Below, one piece after another: positions 29,001 to 40,449 of a stretch of 64,000 nucleotides of DNA. How positions within the stretch are numbered: the stretch's first letter is position 1; every line of letters starts with the position of its first letter. The position numbers and the translations under genes are program-made. A model generated the notes under the pieces. That model did no database searches. It was not told the origin of the DNA and saw only the letters and a list, made by a program, of their open reading frames with translations. This DNA comes from Rhizaria sp. SCN 62-66 (Eukaryota; Rhizaria, unplaced): the NCBI GenBank assembly GCA_001724265.1, contig MEDY01000009.1, positions 218,265 through 282,264 on the forward strand, read 5' to 3'.

Positions 29001-32000
29001 CGCCGGGGCCAGCGAGGCCACTGCAGGGCCCGCACTCGCTGTGTTGGGACTGTGACTATTGTAGCTGTAACTGTGGCCGTGGCCGTGGCTCGACGGCGAC
29101 TGCGCGGGCGAGGACATGCGGGTCAGCAGGTGCGACAAGTGCGCGCGGGAAGTCAGGTACGCGTGCTGCGCCGCGACGGTCCCAGTGTGCGTCCCTAACG
29201 CAGTCGCGGCAGACGTTGCACTGAATGCAGCGCCTGCACTGTAGGGCGACGGGAGGAACAGAGGCAGTGTGTCGTCCCCGAGCGTCGCTGTCGACTCCAG
29301 CGACGAAGCGAGAGCCTGGGGCGAGGCCGGAAGCACGACGCCTGCGGCAGCGCACGCCGCAGCCAAAGCGGCAGCGTCATCGTCGCCAGCAGCCTCGCGG
29401 CGCAGCGCGAGAGCCGTGTACTGCAGGCTCTTGAGCGCGTCCATCTCGACCGCGCGCGCGCGCGACGAAAGCCACGCCGCGACGGCCGACAGCAGCGGGG
29501 ACTCCCCCGCCGCGCCCGCGGCCGCGGCGCCGCGCAGCCAGAGCGCGCCGCTGGCCGCGCCGCCACAGTAGCCGCGGTGGCCCGGCACGCCCAGCGTCGA
29601 GGGCAGCCCCGCGGCCACGGCGGCCACGGCCGCGGTCGCCGCGGCGGCCACGCGCCCGCCGGGCCCCGCGTGCGCCTGCGCGAGCGCCGTGGCGGCCGCC
29701 GCGGTGGCGTGGTGGCGCCGCGACAGCAGCGCGTAGTCGTGCGAGCGGTTGCGCGGCGCCGCCAGCACGCGCGGCGCAAAGCCCACGGCGCCGCGCGCGG
29801 GCTGGCCGGCGTAGCGCGCGAGCGTGGGCAGCAACGCGGCCAGCGCGGCGGCGTCGATCCGGTTTGACGCGATCCCCAGGTGCGACACGCCGGGTGACGC
29901 GCGCACGAGTGTTGCCACCGCAGGCGCGTGCGCGGCGCGCAAAGAGTTGGATGTCAGGTGCAGCGACTGCACGGCCGTCGTGCGCGTCGCCGTGACCGCC
30001 GCGAGTAGCAGCAGGTGCGCGGACGTCGCGGGCACGGCCGTAGCAAGCGCACGCGCGGCTGCGGCCTCGGCAGCGACGGCGCTGTCGGTCGGCGACGCGG
30101 GCACGCCGAGCAGCTGCGGCAGGAAAGCTGGCAGCGGCTGCGGCGCGGCGAGGTGCGGCGCGTAGGGCCGCGGCAGCAGATGCGGCCCCATGGGCTCAAC
30201 CGGGTAGCCATAGTGCTGCGCGGGCGGGTCCGACTGCACGACACACACGGATGCGGAGTCGACTGTGTCCGCGCCGTCGCCTGTACCGCTGCTCTTGCTG
30301 TTGTTCTTACTCCCGGCCGCGAGCAACGGCGCGCCGCGAGCGTCAGCAAAGAGCGCGTACGGCACGCAGCGCGGGTACGCGTGGTTGTAGGCGTTGAAGT
30401 GCCGCCAGAACCGGCGGTTGGACGCGGCCATGTACAGCACAGTCCACAGCGCGGCGGGCGACAGCGCGGCGGGCGAGGACGCGCCGTCAGTGCCGACGCC
30501 GATACCGCGGACCGACAGGCCGAGCGCGGCCGCGGCGGCAGCGGTCGCCGAGGCAGCCGCAGACGCCGCCGCAGTGGCTGCAGACGTCGACGCAGCGTGC
30601 GTCAGAGCATTCGCATGCAAATGCGTGTGCACATGCGACTGCAGGTGAGGCGGCAGCATCGCCGCGGCAAGCGCGTGGAGGTCGGGCACAACCGCCGGCA
30701 GCGACAGCGGGCGCGGCACGGTGATCAACGACGGCGCGATGCACGCCCAGAGCAGACGGGACAACGTGGCGGCAGCAGTGACGGTGACTGTAGAATGTGA
30801 AGAAGACGACGACGATGACGATCCAGACGAAGAAACAACTGCTGAGGAGGATGCTGGGAACATGTGTCCATACGAAGCAGCGGCGGCGGCCACGGTCGCG
30901 GCGGCGGCGTCGGCGGCGTTGCTGCCTCTATTCGCCGCGGCCGTCAGCAATGCAAACGCGGCGGGTGACAGCGGGGGCAGAGCGGCAAGCAGCAGAGCAA
31001 GCAGCGGCGTGTGCAGCGCCAGCGGCGTCGGCACCGAGACGAAGGAAAACACGTGCGCAGGCTTAACCATCGTCACGCCGCCGTTCGCGGACACATTCGT
31101 CGCGACCGCGGCAGTCGACGTCGCAGCAGCGGCCGCGCTCGCACCATTCGCACCGGGCGCGCCCGCGTTAAAGGCGACGAACGCGTTCGCGGGCGCCGGC
31201 AGCGCGACGCGTACAGTCTGCGGCTCGGCGGTGACGGCGGCGCGCACGGCCGCGGTCGCGGGGGGACGCTGCGCGGTAAAACACGCAAACAGCGGGGCAG
31301 GGGAACGCGCGGCCGCGGGCGCGTAGGCCGTGTCCACGCGCAGCGCCTCCATCATCGCAGTGGCCGCGGCGGCGCTCAGGGGACGCGTGCCTGTGATCAC
31401 ACGCGACGCGTCCGCGGCGGCGGCCGCCGCAGCGGCGGGCGCAAGCGCGGGCGCGGGGCCGAGCGGAGGCATAACCGGCAGGGCTTGACCCGCGGCAGTG
31501 ACGGCCGGCAGCAGCGCACGAGGCCCCAGCGCGATGAGATTGCTAATATTGTTATCATTCGCAATGTTGCTGCCATTCGAATTAGCACTGCCATTGCTGT
31601 GGATGTTACTGTGGTTCGTAAGAGGGCTGGCGGTGCCGTGCGGGCGTGGCGTGGTCAGGTCGGCACCAGCGGCGGTGAGTACCGTGGCCAGCGGCGGCAG
31701 CGGAACGCCGTCGCAGGGCCCTGAGAGCGCGGCGAGCGGCGAAAGCGGCGCCGCGGTAACGGGTGACACGGACTCGGCCGCGACAAGCGAGCACGCCTGC
31801 GCCGCCGTCGGGCGCGGGCTCGTGGTGTTCCTTTGCTGTGGACCGTGCTGTTGCTGCTGCTGGTTCTGCTGCTAGCTCTGGTTCTGGGTCTGGCTCTGCT
31901 GCTGGGGCAAGTTAGCGTACGACAGTGGGACCGCCGTGCCAACCGAGAGCTGCCTGTATTGCGGCACGAAGGCATGCGCCTCGGCCGACGGCGGCGGCAG

Positions 32001-33614
32001 CGGCGGTGACCACAGTGCGCCGGGCGCCAGCGGCACGCTCGAGAGCGCCCACAGCCACGGAAGCACCACGCGGTAGTGCCGCAGCGGCTTCACTTCCGCG
32101 TGCGGCTTGACTTTGTTCTGGTGCAGCAGAGCGCGCGCAAGGCGCAGCATCGGGTCAGCCAACAGCTGGGCAGCAGCAGATGCAGAGTCTCCAGTCTTGG
32201 CATGGGGATTCTTGTTGGCAGCAGCAGCAAGCAGTTTGTTGTGGCGCCAGTCACGCTTTGCGGCCGCAAGCGCGCGCCGCGCCGTGGTAAACGCAATGGC
32301 GACGGCAAGCTGGTCAGCAATCGACGCGGAGCGCGCCAGCACCGCAGTGACGTCGCCCTGGGTCGGGACTGGGCCCGGACCGGCGGCACCGCTCCTGCTC
32401 TTGCCGGCGCTGCTGGCCTTGCCGTCTCTGGCGTCGAGAGGACTCGAGTCGGTAGAACGGACGTGCGCCGCCTGGGCGCCAACATCGTTGCTGTTGCTGC
32501 TCGTTCCAGCTCCGGTTCCTGTCGCCGCCACGCCGCTGCCGGAGGAGGAGGGGAGCGTCACTGGCAGGCCTGAGAAGGCGGGCGTGAGCGCGGGCAGCGC
32601 TTGCGCCAGCCGCGCGGCCTGCGGCGACGACAACGAGGCCAGGTCTTCGACGCTCGGCAGCGCGCCGCCCGCAGCAGCGGCAGCGGCGGCGGCGACTGGG
32701 CCCGCGACGGCGACGGCGGCCTCTGCGAGCGCCAGAGTCAGTGCGCGGCGGTGCGCGCGCGCGGCCGACTCGCGGACCAGCCGCGGCAGCGAGCAGGGAT
32801 GCGAGGGACGCACACGCGCGGGTGGGTGCAGCGGCACGCCGTGCTGCTCCGGACGATGCCTGCCAGTCACAATTGTGGTGTTGGTGTCGGGGCGTTGGCG
32901 CTTGTGGCAAGCGCGGCAGCGACGGCGGCGGCCGGTACTGTTGTGTACATCTTGCTGTTGATGCTGATGTTGCAGCTGCAGCTGATCCAAGTCGGCGGTT
33001 GACTGGCCGAGTGTGGGCGTGGTCGAGGACGCGGATGCAATAAGCGCCGCGTCTAGGCTGGCTGACACAACACCGCCTCTGTTAGTCGCGGTCGCGGCAG
33101 CGGAAGAGTCAGAATGCGAAGCACGCGTGTCCGCAGCGACTCTTGCGCCGTTCGCAGCCAGTGTAGAGCTGCTAGTGGAGGGCGTGTTGTGCGCGGATGC
33201 CGGCGCGAGACCTGAGGCTGCAGCCGGGACGGGGGCGGAGACGGCCGCCTCGAAGGCCGTGTGCAGAGCAGTGACGACGGGGCCCGACGAAAAGGCCTCC
33301 GCAGTGAGCCCGTCCTGCGGCAACGTGGCGACCGCGGGGACGACAATTGCGGCGACGTGCGTGGCAAGCGAGGGGAAGTGGCGGCCCGTGATGAGCGTGC
33401 TGGGCGTAATCTCAGTGATGCACTGCCCCGAGCCGTCGGCGCCGGAGCCGTCGGCTGCGGCGTGCGCGGCCGCCGTGTGCTGCGCGTCGCTGCCCCAGAC
33501 GCGCGTAATGCGCACGGCGTCGGCTGCGTTTGAAGACAGCGCCGAGATCGCTGACTCGAGCGCGGCGCTGTTGATGAAGTTGGGGTGCGGGGGCGGGGTG
33601 AAGTAGGACGACAT
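23081..33614 (-). CDS. Giant ribonuclease-inhibitor-type leucine-rich-repeat protein; two in-frame TAG codons
   Basis: Three exons: 33614-28026 (1863 codons), 27882-24226 (1219) and 24082-23081 (333 plus TGA), all phase 0, with two introns of 143 bp (GTACGT...CAG and GTATGA...CAG). The product is 3415 residues. LRRs of the RI/NLRC type cluster near the C-terminus and run straight across the last intron (LRSLNLSSNPLGDAGAVAL, LTELNLNENELEGLS, IKVLHLADNGITEE joined to ASLALTSLL, LSLDLSMNPKLG). A shorter LRR patch occurs in exon 1 (VQSLHLTSNSLRAAHAPAV). The rest is Ala-rich with an acidic region (25830-25580) and a cysteine cluster (CATPVECSCPCGCRLG). TAG occurs at residue 581 inside a Gln-rich tract and at residue 3399. 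No kinase, NACHT or membrane segment is visible, so the function is unknown beyond a likely protein-binding scaffold. Confidence 0.82.
23132..23134 (-). other. In-frame TAG 17 codons before the real TGA stop
   Basis: After ...NRAGAM the TAG is followed by 16 GC-rich codons (RPLMRPQAVHRGVQQQ) and then TGA at 23083-23081, exactly where base composition falls to intergenic levels. This suggests TGA is the true end. Confidence 0.5.
31872..31874 (-). other. In-frame TAG inside a CAG-rich glutamine tract
   Basis: Coding-strand context is CAG ACC CAG AAC CAG AGC, then TAG, then CAG CAG AAC CAG CAG CAG. The tract is Gln-rich on both sides, TAG differs from CAG by one transition, and the frame continues for 1282 more codons to the splice donor. 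This is the best pointer to Gln as the meaning of UAG. Confidence 0.8.
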
Positions 33615-34177
33615 GGCGGGACGCGGAAGCGGGAGACGCGACGAAGTCGGTCTGCGCGATTGAGAGGTAAGACTTCCCTGTACGAGTCTGCTGCAAACGC
33701 TTTAGTGATTGAAAGATGTGGGTATATCCTATACCTTGAAAAGAATTCTATCAGTGACGTTTAAATAGCGCAAACAGAATGAGATGAAATTGTGGACCGA
33801 GACAGCATCGCAAGATATGATGGCGCGTGAAAAGAATCAACAAGGGAGCATATGTACGATGAATTCAAACAGAGATAAGACAAAGAAAGAAATAATGCAC
33901 TTTTATGTCCAAAACCGACTGTATCGAAACACTTGACGATGAAAATCTCGCGATATCTTTGATTATGGCCAAGGTAGTGAGGGCCTTTCTAAATCCAGAT
34001 CTCGTCCTCGCTGAGGGATGATTGTCACGTTTATTTCAGGACAGCATGACAAGTCTAGATCGAGTAATAGTGACGTAAAATGAATGTTTTATTATACCAC
34101 ATAACCTCAAATCATCCTCCAACCCCTTTATAAATCCTTACACAGCACTAGCGCAATGCATCCCGTTGAATGCTCTC
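33615..34177. other. AT-rich intergenic region
   Basis: Contains the 5' flank of the LRR gene and the 3' flank of the glutaminyl-tRNA synthetase gene, both on the minus strand. No open frame, repeat or RNA gene stands out. Confidence 0.6.
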
Positions 34178-36901
34178 TTACGCGTTGACCTTGTTGGCGC
34201 GCTTGGTGGCGCTGGTGTTGTTGGCGGCCTTGAGCCCGCAGACGCGGTTGAACACGAGCTTGCTCTTGGTCTTGTCGTCATTGTCGATCACGGAGTCGGG
34301 GTCCACGCAGAAGTAGCCCACGCGGTCGAACTGGAACGTCTTGCCGGCCGCGGCAACCGACTCGAGGAGAGGGGTCGAGACAAACGCCGTGGACACGACC
34401 AGCGACTGGGGGTTCAGGTCCTGCTTCCAGTCGCCCTGGAACGCCATAGGGTCCGCGGAGTTGAAGAGCTTGTCGTAGAGGCGCACCTCGGCGGTGGCCG
34501 GGGAGACGCCCGCGGCGGCCTCGGACACCCAGTGCAGCTTGGCGAAGGGCTTGACGTCGTTCTCGAAGTCAACCGTGCCCTAAAAGGAACAAAAATGACA
34601 ATAAAATGTGGTGTTGTGAGGACAGTATAGCAAGGTATTGATGAATATACTAACATGACCGAAGAATACATGAATATATCAATGATATAATACCAAAGCA
34701 TGACTCTTTGTGAAGAAGACAGCAATTAGACGGGACGCGTACCTGAAGCTCCTCGACGCGGCCGTCGGCGCCGATGGTCTGGCCCGTGAGCGTGACGTTG
34801 AATGCGTGGCGCAGGTGCGCGGTGCGGCCGGGCGCGAGGCGCAGGAAGCCCTCGACGGGCTCCAGCATGAAGTCGTCGCGCTCGATGTACACGACGCGCG
34901 TGAGCGGCACGTGGTGCACGTCACCAGTCTTCTCGCCGCCGGGCATGTTCGGGATCGCAACCGTGCGCGCGGGCGCGTCCACGGGCACGTTGGTGAGCAC
35001 GAGGCGCAGCGGGTCGACGACGACCATGGCGCGCGCGGCGGAGAGGTTGAGCATCTCGCGCGCGGTCGACTCGATGCGCTCGTAGGGGATCATAGTCGCC
35101 GTGCGCGAAATGCCGATCGACTTGATGAAAGAGTTGATGATCTCGGCCGTAATGCCGCGGCGGCGCAGGCCGTTGATCGTCAGCAGGCGCGGGTCGTCCC
35201 AGCCCGAGACGTGGTTCTCCTCCACGAGGGCGCGCAGACGGCGCTTGGACATGACGTTGTGCGTGATGTTGAGGCGGGAATACTCCCACACGCGAGGCTT
35301 GTACAGGTCCAGCTCGTGCAGCAGCCAGAAGTACGACTCGCGACGCACCTCGAACTCGAGCGTGCACATGGAGAAAGTGATGTTCTCCAGCGAGTCGATG
35401 ATGCAGTGCGTGTAGTCGTAGGTGGGGTAGATGCACCACTTATCGCCAGTGTGCGGGTGCTTCGTGTACCGGATGCGGTAGAAAACCTGAAAAAAGGAAT
35501 ACAAGGCAAATCCAAAATAGTACAAAAGAGAGAAATATGAGGAGATGAAATTAAACCAATGACCAAAAACTGATATTGAATTAAGTAATTTGTTATAATG
35601 ATCATCGATGCGATATGTTATCACAAAGCACGTACGGTGTCGAGCATGTTGGGGTTAGGGGACGAGAGGTCACCCTTCATGCGGAGCGTGCACTCGTTCT
35701 CCTTGCACTTGCCCATGCGCATGTCCTCGAAGAGCTGCAGGTTCTCCTCGACGGAGCGGTCGCGGAACGGCGACGCGGGCATGGTGCCCGTCTTCTTGTA
35801 CTCGTCGCGGCCCTTACCGATGTCCTCCTTCGACTGGTGGCACACGTACGCCTTGCCCTTCTTGATAAGCTTCACGGCAAGGTCGTAGAGCTGGTCGAAG
35901 TAGTCGGACGAGTAGGTCGTCTTCCACGGCTTGTGGCCGAGCGCGGCGAGGTTCTCGAGGATCGTGTCGATGTACTCCTGCTCCTCGGCCTCGGGGTTGG
36001 TGTCATCGAACCGCATGATGCAGTGTCCGTTGTACTTCTGCGCGACGGAAAAGTTCTGCATCATCGCCTTGGCGTGGCCAAGGTGCAGGTAGCCGTTGGG
36101 CTCCGGGGGGAAGCGTGTGATGACACGGCCCTTTGTCTCGGCCTTGACGCGCTCGAGCTGCTCGGGGGTGTTGCGCGCCCACTCAAGCATGCGGCCCTGC
36201 AGCATGTCCTCGGGCGGGATCGTGAACTCGTCCTCCTCGCCCGCGGCGTCGCCCTCGGGCGTCTCGGCGGCCTTGGCGGCGGGCTTCGCGGCCGCGGCGG
36301 CGGGCTTCGCGGCGACGGCGGCGTCCTTCTTGGGCAGAGGCGCGCTGTCGGCGTCAGTCTTGGGACCAAGGCGCGCGAGCACGGCGGCGTCAAACTGAGC
36401 CTTGACAGCGCCGCCGTCAGCCCACTTGAGGGCCTGGGTGGCGGCGCCGAGCATGCGGCCGACGGCGCGGTAGCGCTGCACATCGAGGTCGTACTGCGGG
36501 TCCGCGAGGATGGCGTCGATGGCGGCAGAGATCTCCGCGGGCGTCACCACGACGCCGACGCCGCACTCCTTGTCGAACTCGGCGGCGTCGAACACCTCCT
36601 TCTTCTTGAAGTACGTCGCGGCGGCGTTGACCTGGGCGGAGGACTTGATGGCGCCAGAGACGACGCGCGCCCAGAGCTCCTTGCGCGAGGCGCGGATGAT
36701 GGGGGAGCCGTCGACGCCAACCTTGGAGGTCAAGTTGTAGAAGACCTGGCCAACGGCCTTGTCGCAGCCGCCGGTGATGCCAGCCTCCTCGATGATCTGG
36801 TAGAGGGTGGCGGCGAACTTCTTGTTGTTGATGGTCTCGGCGGCGACCTTGGGGTCAAGGCCGATCGCCTTGAACACCTCGATGCGGGGGTCCTCAGCCA
36901 T
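34178..36901 (-). CDS. QARS1: Cytosolic glutaminyl-tRNA synthetase
   Basis: Charges tRNA-Gln with glutamine. Exons 36901-35636, 35486-34743 and 34579-34178 (introns of 149 and 163 bp, GTACGT/CAG and GTACGC/TAG, both phase 0) give 803 residues ending in TAA. Residues 1-190 are the eukaryotic GlnRS N-terminal domain (GLDPKVAAETINNKKF, QVFYNLTSKVG). An Ala/Lys linker follows. The class I catalytic core has RFPPEPNGYLHLGHAKA (HIGH motif, about 265-277), MRFDDTNPEAE and, in exon 2, VMSKRRL (KMSKS loop, M501-R504) and SGWDDPRLLTINGLRRRG. The C-terminal anticodon-binding beta-barrels are complete (ARAMVVVDPLRLVLTN, GTVDFENDVKPFAKLHWVSE, FQFDRVGYFCVDPDS). Its start is divergent from the Arp10 gene. 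If UAG means Gln here, this enzyme would have to charge a tRNA with a CUA anticodon; I see no obvious change that shows it. Confidence 0.97.
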
Positions 36902-37409
36902 GCTGCTACTAATATTAATAGGAGTAAGAGAAAATAGACAATGGCATAAACGTAGACGTGAGCGATATAGGAGACACTACGGTATTGAGATTGTGTTAGC
37001 AAGAACAATGGAGATGGGCCTCTCGCACTCCACATGCCGGGAGCCGAAACAAGGAAATCGGCGGACTTGGACGACGAGTTGAGGGATGCGAAAAAACGCA
37101 TATATGAGAACAGCAAGATTTCTATCTAGAAATAATCTTACAGAATCCAAACGACGTTGGCATGTCTTTCTAGAGACGCTCGAAAACAGCGGTCTGGGCC
37201 CTCTCTCTCGGCCTCGATTTTTTTGTGGCTGCGAGCATTTTTGCGAACCTTGCCGCGCCGAAGCAAGCAAGCAAGGAGCACCGAGTGACGATTAAAATCA
37301 TGTCTGGCTCTCTGTGTTTCGATCATTAAACAGCGCTGAGACCCTAGTTTCTGACTCTCCAAGAAGGTTTAGTTCCAAGGTTTTAATTACACGTGCTGGA
37401 TCTGTTGGT
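36902..37409. other. Divergent intergenic region between GlnRS and Arp10
   Basis: A 508-bp spacer holding both promoters. It contains short open frames on both strands but nothing with a recognisable motif. Confidence 0.6.
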
Positions 37410-39939
37410 ATGTTCAGTTTGCTGAGCGGCACTGGCGCCCGCCACCCGACAGTGGTGCTCGACATCGGCGACCACTCGATCAAGTGCGGTATCGCAGGCG
37501 AGCCTGCGCCGCGCCGCATCGTGCCCACCAACTACTTGCTTAGCATGACATCTCTTGCCGCGTTCGCGCCTACCGTCAAGGTCCGTCAACTCTCTCCACA
37601 CTCCCTCTGTCACCTTCGTTCCACTCATATCCTTTCACCACTTGACAGCGCATGAAATCGTACTTGAACGACTCTAGTAAATACGCATATCTCACAATAC
37701 TGCATTTTTCCAATTGTCATGCACAGGTTTTTCCCACGATGACACCCATCTCACTTGTCGGCACCGTTGAGTGGGCGCAAATCCTCTCGGTCGTCTTCAC
37801 CAGCGTCTTCGCAGAACACCTCCTCATCTCGCCCAAGGACCGCTTCGTTGCCATCGCAGAGAACCTACTCTGGCCCCTTCATTTCAAACGCGCTATTGTC
37901 GCCGCGCTCACGCACATCAACGTCGCCGCCGTGGTGTTTTTCCCTGCCCCCGTGCTGCCTATCTACGCCATCGCAGTGCCGGACGCGGCGGCGCCGTTCC
38001 CCATCCCCCTGCCTGCGCCCGCGCCCGCCGCCGGCCCCAACGCCGCTGCGCTGTTCGCGACATCCTCCTCCTCGTCCTCCGGGCCGGCGGCCCCGCTGGC
38101 GTCCGCGGCCGTGACGTCCCCGTCGTGCGTCGTCGTCGACATCGGCGCCTATGAGTCGCGCGTACTTCCGCTGGTCCACGGCGCGCCCCAGCTCCAGGCC
38201 TACGCCACGGCCCCCGTGGGCACGCGCCACGTTGCCGCGCTACTGCGCGCGCTGCTGCTCGCGCCCCCCGGCTCGGCCCCGGCGCTTGCTGCAGCCGCCG
38301 CGCTGGACTCGACCGCGCCGGCGCCCTCGGAGGCGCAGCAGCTCGACGCCGCGGCCTCGGTCGTCGCGCCGTTTCTGCTCCCGCTCGCGCAGCCGCAGCA
38401 ACAGCAACAGCAACAGGGTGGCGATACCACGTCGTCGTCGGTGCAGAGTGGCGCTGAGACGGACTGCCCCGCGATCGCGCTCGCTGCCGTCGCGGCGGCG
38501 TGGGCCTCGGCCGCCGTCCCCGTGACCACGGGTTCCAGCGCAAATGCCGGTGTAAACGCTAACACTTCGTCTGCGAACGTCGTGCGGTGGTCCTGGCTTG
38601 CGGACGTGGCGCCTGGCACGGACCTGGAGCTCGCCGTGGCCACGGTAGCGCAGGCCGACGCCGCTGTCGCGGGCGCCGCCGCGGCCACCGTGTCGCCTTT
38701 CCCGGCCCAGTCCGCGCTGGCCAGCGACCTCCGGGCGACGTTCGAGGACGAGGACCCGTCTTGCCTGGCCCTCGCGGCGCGCGCGCTGACGCAGGAGGTC
38801 GCCGAGGCCGTTGTGCTGCGCATCGCGAGCCACAGCGCGGGGCTGCTCGTGCCGGACGCAGTGCTCACGGTCACTATTCCCGCCTGCTTCCCGCTCTCGC
38901 CGCTAGGGCTCACGGTCACGTTTCCTGTGCGCGTGTACCTCACGGCGCTGCACGCGCTCTTTGGGTTCCGCTACCTGCCCGCGCTCGCCGCGGCGGGGGC
39001 CGAGCGCACGGCGCCTGCGGCCGAGCCCGTCGCCAAGGGAGTGACGATGACGCTCACGCCCGTGGCGGCCGCGTTCTCAAACAACAATAACAAAAACAGC
39101 GCTGCTGCGGCGGCGGGTATTGTGGGCGAGAATCCTAGTGCGGTCCGCAGCAACACGATGGCGACTACGGCCTCGGTCGAATCCTCCGCCTCCGCCAACG
39201 CCGCAGCGGTCGCCGCGCGCGCCGTCTCGCTCGCGGTCTGCCGCGGCGGCGCCTCCGTGGCGGACGCCGTGCTTGACTCGCTCGCCGCGCTGGACGCGGA
39301 GGCGCGCTCGCTCTGCGCGCGCAGCCTCGTCCTCGTCGGCGGCGGCGCCGGGCTCGCGCCGTGGCAGCCCAGCGCCGAGGCGACCGCTACTATATGCGAG
39401 GCGGGGGCCGGGGCGGGCGCGACGTCGCTGATACCCGCGCTGCTGGTCAACGCGCTCGCGCACGCGCACGCCGCGCGCGGACTGGGCCAGCCCACGGTCA
39501 CGACGGCCGCTGTCGAGCGCCGCCGCACGCAAAGACAGGGCAAGAGCGACTCGTCTGCTGCAGCCAAGCCGCACAAGAGTGGGTTCGACGGCGTTCTCGT
39601 CAGCTCCGTGGCCCAGCGCGCTGGCGATCTGCGCGCGCGCCTGTGGCAGGCCCCCAGGCCGCGGCTGACGAGTCCGATCACGCACCCGCTGATCGCGACG
39701 TGGACGGGGCTATCTCTGATGGCGAGCATGCAGCTGCCGCCGCGGGTGTTCATCGGTCTGCGAGCGGGCGCGGTGCCCGTCGAGGTCGACGACATCTTCG
39801 GGCTCGACCATGAGGGCGAGGACGACGAGCATGCCGACGGCGACGACGACGACGACGAAGAGGCCACCGCCGCCGGTATCGCCGACGGCGACAATAAGGA
39901 CAAGAAGGCCGCCTCGAAGAGGCTCGATGACGCCGACTA

Positions 39940-39973
<34 letters not shown>

Positions 39974-40276
39974 AGCGAGGTCGGCCACGCGCTCATGGCG
40001 GCCAAGATTGCTGACCGCACCGCCAAGGCCACGGCGCGCCGGCTGGGGCCCGCCGCTGTGGCCGGCCGCGACTGGCTGTGGTCTCACCTGGCGCTCGTGG
40101 CGCGCAGGCAGCACGAAGACCGGTCCTACGACGACAAGGTGGCGCTGGCCAAGAAGGACGCGGAGATCAAGAGAATCTTGAAGCGACAGGAGAGGGCCAA
40201 GGCTGCGGAGGCGGCTGCAAAGGAAATGGAAATTAAGGCTACCGCGACCGCTGCGACGAGGCCAGCGCCTAAGTGA
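37410..40276 (+). CDS. ACTR10: Actin-related protein 10 (dynactin pointed-end subunit Arp10/Arp11)
   Basis: Subunit of the dynactin complex that caps the Arp1 filament and helps dynein carry cargo. Exons 37410-37580 and 37727-40276, with a 146-bp phase-0 intron (GTCCGT...CACAG), encode 906 residues ending in TGA. The N-terminus TVVLDIGDHSIKCGIAGEPA matches human ACTR10 AVVIDLGEAFTKCGFAGE; FAEHLLISPKDRFVAIAENL matches FRHLLVNPRDRRVVIIES; and VVDIGAYESRVLPLVHG matches VLDCGYRESLVLPIYEG. A later block RSLVLVGGGAGLAPW matches the conserved VVIGG(T)..LPG segment. The human protein is 417 residues; the excess is Ala-rich insertions, a Gln run (38396-38415) and a strongly acidic stretch (39808-39990) followed by a Lys/Glu helix. 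The ATG at 37410 is the first in frame; upstream codons lack an ATG. Confidence 0.9.
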
Positions 40277-40449
40277 AAGACATTGAATGATTAGCAACAT
40301 ACGGACTCCGTACAAACATCATTGGACTCAAGGATTTAATAAAAAGTCAGTATTATGTATAATGGTTATAGTGAAAACAAAAATGAAAAACAAAGGGAAG
40401 AAAAAGAAATGCCTTGGATATGACTCAGTGATTTTCGACTACACTTGCT

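Noticed and set aside
14685-33614. Treating the five TAG-interrupted genes as pseudogenes
   Set aside because: Every interruption is TAG, never TAA or TGA or a frameshift, and domains continue intact after it. I keep it as an alternative only.
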